Assembly: GCA_904501765.1 (NCBI GenBank)
Contig: CAJGCM010000011.1
Span: forward strand, 1-31,553
From: an uncultured Clostridia bacterium
GTDB taxonomy: Bacteria; Bacillota; Clostridia; Oscillospirales; CAG-272
Direction of reading: 5' to 3'
Length of the DNA: 31,553 bases
This document shows positions 1 through 7,277 of this stretch, piece after piece. Each line of letters opens with the position of its first letter. Positions within the stretch are counted from its first letter, which is position 1. Position numbers and translations under genes: made by a program. The notes beneath the pieces were generated by a model. It was not told the origin of the DNA and ran no database searches. It was given only the letters and a program-made list of their open reading frames with translations.

Positions 1-2
1 CG

Positions 3-404
3 GTTGCAAACGACGGATATTATTTCGTTAAGTGGAACGATGGCCTTACCAATCCTGCGAGAGTGGATAGGAACGTTATCGAGCACGCCGATTATGTGGC
101 GGAGTTCGCCCCTATTGACGATGAGGAATGGATGGACGACGGCACCGGTGATGACGCCGACGACGCTCCCAAGGAAAACGGAGGCGGTCAGCCCTCCTCC
201 GGAGAAAGCGATGGTGAACCCTCAGACTCTGAGTTTGGCGGAGGAATGTATGAGCCGAACAACCAGATAATTAACGGTAGTACGTACTACCGGCAGGACA
301 TGGAAAGCTATAAGGACGAAGCAAACGACAGAATACTTGACGAGAACAGTGACCTGACAGAAGAGGAAATTGAGCTTATCAAGAAATATCTCGGAATCGT
401 TTGA
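3..404 (+). CDS. C-terminal fragment of a protein with a divergent InlB B-type repeat
   Basis: The reading frame is open from the left edge of the window, so the N-terminus and true start lie outside. The first visible residues (GYYFVKWNDG, then a short stretch ending in VAEF) match the pattern of a divergent InlB B-type or bacterial repeat domain, a small beta fold common on Clostridia surface proteins. An acidic, Gly/Ser/Asp-rich linker of about 50 residues follows, then a tail with a short predicted helix ending in LIKKYLGIV. No membrane segment or sorting signal is visible in the fragment. It ends 239 bases before moxR on the same strand. Proteins with similar acidic tails sit next to MoxR/VWA operons in some Clostridia, so it may be functionally linked, but this is a weak inference. 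The biochemical role is unknown. Confidence 0.7.
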   Translation, partial: VANDGYYFVKWNDGLTNPARVDRNVIEHADYVAEFAPIDDEEWMDDGTGDDADDAPKENGGGQPSSGESDGEPSDSEFGGGMYEPNNQIINGSTYYRQDMESYKDEANDRILDENSDLTEEEIELIKKYLGIV

Positions 405-450
405 TTTGGGACTCATAACTGTATCTATCCTGTAAGCATTACGATGCCTA

Positions 451-522
451 TACAGTAAAGCCTATACCGTCTTTGGAGAAATCCAACCTTCGCCTAAGTG
501 ACGGTATAGAGGCTTTACCGTA
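451..522 (+). other. Long imperfect palindrome with a nested small hairpin
   Basis: Arms 451-471 and 500-522 pair over about 20 bp, with one mismatch and a 2-nt bulge. The 28-nt loop contains its own hairpin, TTGGA-GAAA-TCCAA, at 473-486. An 8-nt direct repeat GCCTATAC occurs at 446-453 and 460-467. It lies 46 nt after the stop of the upstream gene. No U-run follows the 3' arm, so it is not a textbook intrinsic terminator. It could be a transcript 3' end structure, a structured leader of the moxR operon, or a small palindromic repeat. Confidence 0.5.
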
Positions 523-643
523 TTAAGTAATTTCAAAAGCACTACTGTAAACCGAAATCGAATAAAATGCGCAACAGGCGCTTCTATATATAAAATACAT
601 ACTGAATATAAAAATGAAAAGAAAGTAAAAAGAGGTACATAAA

Positions 644-1639
644 ATGATTACAGAAGAAAACATCAAAAATTTCAGCGAGCAGTGTAAGGGTATATTTGAG
701 CAGATAGGCCGTGACGTTATCGGTCAGAAGGAGGTTATTGAGGGCGCAGTTATAGCTATGATTGCAGGCGGTAACGTTCTTCTTGAGGGTGTACCGGGAG
801 TTGGTAAGACCCGTCTTGTCCGTTCTCTCGGACGTGTATTCGACCTTCCCTTCTCTCGTATTCAGTTTACACCCGACCTTATGCCTGCCGACGTAACCGG
901 TACTAACATTATCGTAAAGGACGACGAGGGAAATTCCCGCTTCGAATTCCAGCCCGGTCCTATTTTCTCTAACATAATTCTTGCAGACGAAATTAACCGT
1001 GCAACTCCCAAGACTCAGTCGGCTCTTCTTGAGGCGATGCAGGAGCATACTGTTACCGTAATGGGCGTTTCCAGAAAGCTTGAGGAGCCCTTCTTCGTCC
1101 TTGCGACGCAGAACCCCGTTGAGCAGGACGGTACATATCCTCTTCCCGAGGCGCAGATGGACCGTTTTATGTTCAAGATTATCGTTAAAAACCCCTCTCT
1201 TGACGAGCTTATGGACATCGTTAATATGACGCAGAAGACAATGGCAGAGGTTGCCGATGCGGCTTGTAACGGCGAGCAGCTTCTTGAAATGCGTGCAACT
1301 GCGAATGCAATTCCCGTTGCAAGTGAGGTTATGAGATACGCTATGACTCTTTGCTCCGCAACTCACCCCGATAGCGAGTGCGCAACAGAGGCGGCAAAGA
1401 AATACGTTCGTCTTGGAGCTTCCCCCAGAGCAGGTCAGGCTCTTATCTCCGCCGCAAAGGTAAAGGCTCTTATGAATGGCAGATATAACGTTTCCTACGA
1501 CGATATAAACGCCCTTGCTTATCCCGTTCTCAGACACAGAATGAAGCTTACCTTCGAGGCTGTTGCCGAGCGTATCAGCCCCGACGAAATAGTTAGCATG
1601 ATAATAGAAGAGCTTTCCGCCAAGGCAGGGAGAAAATAA
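644..1639 (+). CDS. moxR: MoxR-family AAA+ ATPase
   Basis: This is a cytoplasmic AAA+ ATPase of the MoxR family. Such proteins act as ATP-driven chaperones that mature or activate partner proteins, usually with VWA-domain partners. The Walker A motif GVPGVGKT is at residues 49-56, Walker B (ILADE followed by INR) at about 112-119, and the sensor 1 stretch ATQNP at 154-158. The length of 331 residues is normal for the family. The start follows an AGAGG ribosome site about 8 nt upstream. I see no convincing -35/-10 pair just upstream; an A/T-rich stretch with TATAAA-like hexamers lies at 585-611. It is the first gene of a co-directional operon, followed 3 nt later by a DUF58 gene, the usual MoxR partner. 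The client is not known from sequence; the two lipoproteins and two VWA membrane proteins encoded downstream are candidates. Confidence 0.95.
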   Translation: MITEENIKNFSEQCKGIFEQIGRDVIGQKEVIEGAVIAMIAGGNVLLEGVPGVGKTRLVRSLGRVFDLPFSRIQFTPDLMPADVTGTNIIVKDDEGNSRFEFQPGPIFSNIILADEINRATPKTQSALLEAMQEHTVTVMGVSRKLEEPFFVLATQNPVEQDGTYPLPEAQMDRFMFKIIVKNPSLDELMDIVNMTQKTMAEVADAACNGEQLLEMRATANAIPVASEVMRYAMTLCSATHPDSECATEAAKKYVRLGASPRAGQALISAAKVKALMNGRYNVSYDDINALAYPVLRHRMKLTFEAVAERISPDEIVSMIIEELSAKAGRK

Positions 1640-1642
1640 TCA

Positions 1643-2542
1643 ATGAAGATATCTTACTTAAACGACGGATTTTTCAGTCGTTTAGAAACGCTCTCCACCA
1701 CGTTAAGAGCCGATCTTGCGGGCTTTTTCGGCGGTAAGCATCTGGTCAAGACCTACGGTCAGACCGTTGAGTTTGCCGATTACCGTGAGTATATGCTCGG
1801 TGACGATATTCGCCGTATAGACTGGAATCTTTACAGCCGATTTGAGAAGTTCTTTTTAAAGCTCTTCACAGACGAGCGGCAGATGCACACCCAGGTATTT
1901 TTGGATTGCTCCGCATCTATGGGACGTGATTTGGACGAAAAGTCCGCCTACGCCTTTGCCGTTGCTGCCGCTCTCGGTTATCTTTCCGTACACAATATGG
2001 ACAAGGTATCATATAAGCTTATAAAGGGCGATGCGGCAGATGACCCTTACGGCACTATCGTTGGAAAGCGTGCGTTTTTCAATGCTATAAGCGGACTTAG
2101 CTCGGTAGCATTTGACGGCGAGTGCGACTTGAAAAAAGCCATAGTTAATACGCCGAATCCCGGCAATAATGATGGACTTACCGTAATAATTTCGGACTTC
2201 TTTACCGATTCCGATTGGAAGGGAGCCATCGATTATCTCTGCTACAAAAAGAGGCAGGTTCTTCTCATTCAGGTTCTCACCCCTGAGGAGATAGACCCCA
2301 GCTATACGGGGCGAGTCAATCTTATTGATTCTGAATCTGTCGACGTTGCAGACGAAAAAAATATGAAGATAAAAATAGACCGTTCTTCTCTTGAGGCATA
2401 CAGAATGGCAATGGAGGAGCATACGAGCGACCTTAAGCATTTCTGCAATTCGCGCGGAGCGGCTTTCGTTACCGTATGCACAAACGAGCCCGTTGAGAGG
2501 GTACTGTTCAAAGAACTGCTTAAGGTTGGTATTATAGAATGA
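1643..2542 (+). CDS. DUF58 domain protein with VWA-like fold
   Basis: DUF58 proteins are the standard operon partners of MoxR ATPases and carry a VWA-like domain. The diagnostic DUF58 block (YREYMLGDD followed by IRRIDW) is at residues 47-61. A MIDAS-like metal site DCSAS lies at 88-92, so metal-dependent ligand binding is plausible. The length of 299 residues fits the family. There are no membrane segments, so it is probably a cytoplasmic adaptor between MoxR and the membrane VWA proteins. The start is 3 nt after the moxR stop, with a GGGAGA ribosome site inside the end of moxR (1628-1633). Its stop overlaps the next start in an ATGA arrangement, which suggests translational coupling. The exact molecular role of this family is not established. 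Confidence 0.93.
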   Translation: MKISYLNDGFFSRLETLSTTLRADLAGFFGGKHLVKTYGQTVEFADYREYMLGDDIRRIDWNLYSRFEKFFLKLFTDERQMHTQVFLDCSASMGRDLDEKSAYAFAVAAALGYLSVHNMDKVSYKLIKGDAADDPYGTIVGKRAFFNAISGLSSVAFDGECDLKKAIVNTPNPGNNDGLTVIISDFFTDSDWKGAIDYLCYKKRQVLLIQVLTPEEIDPSYTGRVNLIDSESVDVADEKNMKIKIDRSSLEAYRMAMEEHTSDLKHFCNSRGAAFVTVCTNEPVERVLFKELLKVGIIE

Positions 2543-4494
2543 GTTTACTTGCCCCCTTGGGGTTGCTCGGACTTATTGGTATTGGCGTTTTGATTTTAAT
2601 TTACATAATCAAGCCAAATTACGAAAATAAGTTTGTTTCGAGCACCTACGTATGGAAGCTCAGCTTAAAGTATCGGAAAAAGAAGATTCCCATCAGTAAG
2701 CTGAGAAACATTTTAATATTTATATGTCAGTTAGCTATAATCACCGCTGCGGCGTTTATTTTAGCGCAACCCTTCATAGATAATTCGAAGGACGTTGAAA
2801 ACGGCGATACTATTATAATACTTGACACATCCCCTTCAATGCACACCGAAGCCAACGGCAAAACCCGTCTTGAAAGAGCGGCGAAAAAGGCGCTTAGCGA
2901 TGCTGAGGATGCCTTCAAGAACGGAAACAAGGTTACCGTTATTCTTGCCTCTGACGAGGCTTCCTTCATTACTCAGCAGGTGGAAGCAACTCAGGCGGAA
3001 ATGGTTTATGAGGCGCTTGAGAAGATTTCTTCAAAGCCGAAGGAGCATTTCAGCTATTGCTCACCTGACGTTGAAGGAGCTATGACTCTTGCGGAGCAGA
3101 TAACCTCTTATACGGATAAGGTATCGGTAACTCTTTATACCGACACCCACTATTACAGCAAGGGCGATGTCGAGGTCTATCGTGTAAGCGATGCCTCTGA
3201 ATGGAATGCGGCAGTGCTTGACGTAAGAAGCACCATCGTTGAGAACCATTATAGGATTGAGATAGACGTTGCCAGCTACGGAAAGGAAGCGCTCCTTGAG
3301 GTAGGACTTGAAATTTCCAAGTATAACGGAACGGATTCGACCTACAAAATTACCGCCGATGCTTATTGCTCAAACGACGAGGTAACGACTGTGGTTTTAG
3401 GCTATAAAACCAAGGATATGGACGAGGTCGAGGCGAGCCTTATTGACGAGAATTTAGAGCTTTTCTCTTATGAAACAATTGCTGTTAGCGTTACGGCGGA
3501 GGACTCCCTTGAATACGACAATCAGTTCTATCTTTACGGTGGAAAGAAGCCTGTGCTTGACGTGCTTTATTCCAGCTCTATGCCCAACAACTTCTTCCCT
3601 GCGGCGCTTCTCGTTTTGCAGGATATAGTAAAGGACGAGTGGGACGTTCAGATTCACGAGGCGGCAAAAGGCGAGCAGATAATTCAGGGCTATGACCTTT
3701 ATATCTACGAGCATACGATTCCCAAGACTCTGCCCGATGACGGTGTCGTTCTCTGCGTGAATCCTCTTTCTATGCCTTCGTCTACGGGTATAAAGCTTGG
3801 AAACCTTGCCGGGGCACAAAATGGGGTTTATATGACGGCAGGTGACGATCATCCGTTAATGAATAATATTGACGCTTCTAAAATCTCAGTAACGCAGTTC
3901 GTGACAATTGCAAACTACGGTGAATTTGAGCCTTTAATGACGGTTAAGGACCGCAAGGGAACTTATCCCACTCTCCTTGTTAAGGACGACGTAGACGCAA
4001 AGATTGTGGTTATGCCCTTCAGCCTTCATTTTTCAAATCTTGCGGTGCTTCCCGAGTTCCCGCTTCTGCTTAAGAACATGGTTAACCATTTCTTCCCCAC
4101 CACGGTGAACGAGTTCGTTTACGATACGGGTGATACCATAGAGCTTGACGCAATGGCGTCTTCTCTCGACGTAAGCGGAGCAGAGGCCACCGATGCTGTT
4201 AGTAAGCTTCCCGTAGAAACTCTTGTGGAGCTTCCCGGAAAAATTATAGTTAATAAGCACGGTACGGTAACTCTCACCCAGTATCTCATATCGGGAGAAC
4301 CTCAAATCGAGAGCGTATACGTAAAAATTCCCTCATCCGAGAGCAATATTCTCTTGGAAGAGGAAAAGCTCGTGAATCCCTACTTCTATTCGGATTCCGA
4401 CTCAATGGATATTGATTTATTATTCTACTTTGCATTGGCGATGGTAGCCTTCCTGTTCCTTGAATGGTGGCTTAAATCCCGTGAGCAAGTTTAG
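2539..4494 (+). CDS. BatA-like membrane protein with a VWA domain
   Basis: The N-terminus has the layout of the aerotolerance regulator (BatA) N-terminal domain: a first membrane segment at about residues 4-24, a short cytoplasmic Lys-rich piece and a second segment at about 56-77. A VWA domain follows, with MIDAS motif DTSPS at 96-100. The middle part (about 230-600) is mostly beta-rich and extracytoplasmic by prediction. A last membrane segment lies near 625-643, ending in the short basic tail SREQV. The total of 651 residues fits the large members of this group. It overlaps the DUF58 gene by 4 nt (ATGA). In the MoxR/Bat arrangement these proteins sit in the membrane and are thought to form a complex acted on by the ATPase. 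That role is taken from the family and has not been shown here. Confidence 0.85.
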   Translation: MSLLAPLGLLGLIGIGVLILIYIIKPNYENKFVSSTYVWKLSLKYRKKKIPISKLRNILIFICQLAIITAAAFILAQPFIDNSKDVENGDTIIILDTSPSMHTEANGKTRLERAAKKALSDAEDAFKNGNKVTVILASDEASFITQQVEATQAEMVYEALEKISSKPKEHFSYCSPDVEGAMTLAEQITSYTDKVSVTLYTDTHYYSKGDVEVYRVSDASEWNAAVLDVRSTIVENHYRIEIDVASYGKEALLEVGLEISKYNGTDSTYKITADAYCSNDEVTTVVLGYKTKDMDEVEASLIDENLELFSYETIAVSVTAEDSLEYDNQFYLYGGKKPVLDVLYSSSMPNNFFPAALLVLQDIVKDEWDVQIHEAAKGEQIIQGYDLYIYEHTIPKTLPDDGVVLCVNPLSMPSSTGIKLGNLAGAQNGVYMTAGDDHPLMNNIDASKISVTQFVTIANYGEFEPLMTVKDRKGTYPTLLVKDDVDAKIVVMPFSLHFSNLAVLPEFPLLLKNMVNHFFPTTVNEFVYDTGDTIELDAMASSLDVSGAEATDAVSKLPVETLVELPGKIIVNKHGTVTLTQYLISGEPQIESVYVKIPSSESNILLEEEKLVNPYFYSDSDSMDIDLLFYFALAMVAFLFLEWWLKSREQV

Positions 4495-4508
4495 ATAGAA
4501 AGGAAAAA

Positions 4509-7277
4509 ATGACGAACTTTAGTGTTAATTTCACAAATGCATGGTGGCTCCTTCTGCTGATACCCGCATTTGGTCTGACGCTCTTCTCGTACTTCAAACT
4601 TAATAAAAAGTATCGCTGTACGAGAAACCGTGTCGTTCCCACCGTTTTGCATTTGATTATTATGGTCCTTTCCATAGCTTTACTTGCGGGCTTCACCATA
4701 GATTACTTCGTTCCCAATGCGGAAAACGAGGTTATCATTCTCGTTGACTCCTCTTATACCGCAGAGGACAGTGAGCGGGAAAGTGATAAGTTTATCAAGG
4801 ACGTTGTGGATAACTGCGATTCTATGTATAAGCTTGGAATCGTGAAATTCGGATACGGTGAGCCGGTGTATGCGGTAGAGCTTACAGATAAAATGGACAG
4901 GGTGTTCTCCACCTATCAGTCCTCAAAGGACCCCGATACTACGGCGACAGATATAGCGGGAGCGCTTAATTATACGGCGGAGCTGTTCAAGTATCCTAAA
5001 ACCGCTCGTATAGTTCTGGTTTCCGATGCTCTTGAAACAGATGGCGCTGCGAAGGACGTAGTAATGGAGTTTGCCTCCAAAGGCATTGCCGTCGATACGG
5101 TATATTTCCCCGGCAAGGATGCAGGCAACGAGGTTCAGATAATAGACGCTGTTCCCTCAGTTCCTAAGGTAGAGGTGAATACGCCCTTCAATATGAACCT
5201 TACCGTAGAAAGCTCCGTGAGCGGAAAGGCAACCGTTACCCCCTACGACAATAACGAGGCGGGTAAGGCTGTGGAGATAGTTCTTAAAGAGGGAAAGCAG
5301 ACGATAAGCATTCCTCGTTACTTTGATTTTGACGGGATGCACGTTTTGTCCTTCGAGATAAAGATGGACGGGGACACCGTAGCGGAAAACAACCATTATT
5401 ACAGCCATATTTATATTGAAACCTTTACGGAGGTTTTGATTATAGAAAGTGTGCAAGGAGAATCCGACAAGCTCGTTTCTATGATTGACGAGGAGATTAA
5501 CGTCACCGTGATAAATTCAGCTGACGGTACTAAAATGCCCTCGACCCTTGACGAACTCAGAAGGTATGACGAGATCGTGCTTGTCAACGTGGCAAACCGC
5601 GATTTGCCCCCGGACTTTGATCAGATACTTTATGAGTACGTTCACGATATAGGCGGCGGACTTTTCACCGTGTGCGGAGATGAAAATGGCTCTACACCGG
5701 ACGACCCCAAGGCTCACGCATATACCTGGAGTGATATGAGGGGCACGAAATATCAGAGTCTGCTTCCCGTTGAGATAGTGGAGTACACACCTCCCGTCGG
5801 AGTTATCATAGTTGTGGACTCCTCAGGCTCAATGCTTGGTCAGAATTTTGAAAAAACAAAGCTCAAATATGCCCTTGACGGAGCCAGAGCTTGTCTTGAC
5901 GCTCTTACTGAGCGTGACTACGTTGGTATTATGACTCTTGCCGACGTTTACACAGAGGAGCTTGCGCTCACACCCCGTACTCAAAGGGATAAGATTCTTG
6001 AAAGCATCTATAATCTTGAGGAGCAGGCGAAGAAGGGAACTCTTCCCTCGGGCGGAACAAACTTTTCTCCCGCACTTGAGAGAGCCGGAAAGGCTCTTGC
6101 CGCAAGAAGTGATTTTGAGAAAAAGCACATAATCATAGTTACAGACGGAGAGCCCTCAGCATCTGACAAAGATAATTATTTGTTCTGGGCGAAGGAAAAC
6201 GCCAAGCTTGGCATTACTATGTCCGTTGTCGGAGCTGGCGTTGACCCCTCTGACGGTATAGTTCGTGAAACAATGGAGGAGCTTCTTATAGCTGCCGGCT
6301 ATACAAAAGAGGAAGCGCCTAAAAGATTTCACCCGATTGCCGCGGGAGAAGACGGAAATCTTTCTGAGGTTTCCACTGTTATGAGAGAAGACCTTAACAC
6401 TCCCGAGATAAAAACAGTGAACTATGAGGACTTCGTGCCCAGAATCAACGCATACGGTTCTATAACGAACAAGATAAAGCAGGAGGATATGCCGACTCTC
6501 GGAGGATATTACGGCGTTAAGCTTAAGGACGACGCAACGGCGGTCCTTATGGGAAATTATTCTCCCGTATATGCTCAGTGGGAGTTCGGAAACGGCAGAG
6601 TAGGTACCTTTGCCTGCAACCTTGACGGCAGCGCCTGGTCCGCTGAATTCGTTTCCTCTGAGGTTGGCGGTCAGCTTGTAAACAACATAATCCGCTATCT
6701 TTTCCCTAAGGCAAGCGTAAGACCTTCGGATATTGGTGTTAAGGTCAGTGGAGAAAACTATACGACGACTCTCAGCATATTCACAGAGGTTGACAAAACC
6801 GAAAAAATTAAGGTAACCGTCAGCGCACCCGATGGCGAAACCCAGGTCTTTGACCTTAACAGCACCAATTACAGCCGCCTTTCCTTTGCGACCAAAAAGA
6901 GCGGTCTTCACACGATTAAGGTACAGAAGCTTGATGCGGACGGTAAGGAAATAGCAAATTCCACGGTGGTTTATAAAACCCTCTCTTATTCAAAGGAATA
7001 TAACGCATTCCCCGATAGGGATGTGGCAAAGGCTCTTATTGAGTCACTGTCCAACGGAACCGGCGGCTTCGTTATCGAGGAGCCTGAGGAGGTCTTTGAA
7101 AATGCGGTGGAATATATCCACGTAGTTATAGACCCTCGAATCCCATTCGCAATAATAATTATAGTATTATTCCTCATTGATATTGCAGCGCGCAAATTCA
7201 AGTGGAAATGGCCCCATGAGATATGGCGTGATAAAAAACGCCTGTCAGAGCAGGGCGGAAAGGAGGAAGTAAAATGA
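4509..7277 (+). CDS. Large membrane protein with two VWA-type domains and an amidotransferase-like segment
   Basis: This 922-residue protein starts with two membrane segments (about 10-28 and 46-66), as in BatA-type proteins. A first VWA-like domain begins at D80, but its MIDAS reads DSSYT and looks degenerate. A beta-rich region follows (about 210-300), then a segment resembling the amidotransferase-like fold seen in related large VWA proteins (about 300-425). A second VWA domain with a complete MIDAS DSSGS lies at 437-441, with its TDGEPSASD loop about 110 residues later. A final membrane helix is near 877-897, with a basic cytoplasmic tail. The start has an AGAAAGGA ribosome site at 4497-4504. 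Its stop overlaps the following lipoprotein start by 4 nt. It probably works with MoxR, DUF58 and the BatA-like protein at the membrane; its ligand is unknown. Confidence 0.85.
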   Translation: MTNFSVNFTNAWWLLLLIPAFGLTLFSYFKLNKKYRCTRNRVVPTVLHLIIMVLSIALLAGFTIDYFVPNAENEVIILVDSSYTAEDSERESDKFIKDVVDNCDSMYKLGIVKFGYGEPVYAVELTDKMDRVFSTYQSSKDPDTTATDIAGALNYTAELFKYPKTARIVLVSDALETDGAAKDVVMEFASKGIAVDTVYFPGKDAGNEVQIIDAVPSVPKVEVNTPFNMNLTVESSVSGKATVTPYDNNEAGKAVEIVLKEGKQTISIPRYFDFDGMHVLSFEIKMDGDTVAENNHYYSHIYIETFTEVLIIESVQGESDKLVSMIDEEINVTVINSADGTKMPSTLDELRRYDEIVLVNVANRDLPPDFDQILYEYVHDIGGGLFTVCGDENGSTPDDPKAHAYTWSDMRGTKYQSLLPVEIVEYTPPVGVIIVVDSSGSMLGQNFEKTKLKYALDGARACLDALTERDYVGIMTLADVYTEELALTPRTQRDKILESIYNLEEQAKKGTLPSGGTNFSPALERAGKALAARSDFEKKHIIIVTDGEPSASDKDNYLFWAKENAKLGITMSVVGAGVDPSDGIVRETMEELLIAAGYTKEEAPKRFHPIAAGEDGNLSEVSTVMREDLNTPEIKTVNYEDFVPRINAYGSITNKIKQEDMPTLGGYYGVKLKDDATAVLMGNYSPVYAQWEFGNGRVGTFACNLDGSAWSAEFVSSEVGGQLVNNIIRYLFPKASVRPSDIGVKVSGENYTTTLSIFTEVDKTEKIKVTVSAPDGETQVFDLNSTNYSRLSFATKKSGLHTIKVQKLDADGKEIANSTVVYKTLSYSKEYNAFPDRDVAKALIESLSNGTGGFVIEEPEEVFENAVEYIHVVIDPRIPFAIIIIVLFLIDIAARKFKWKWPHEIWRDKKRLSEQGGKEEVK

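Noticed and set aside
584..1537. A 317-codon open frame on the - strand opposite moxR
   Set aside because: It is fully antisense to a canonical MoxR ATPase, Cys/His/Asn-rich without domain pattern, and typical of a shadow frame.
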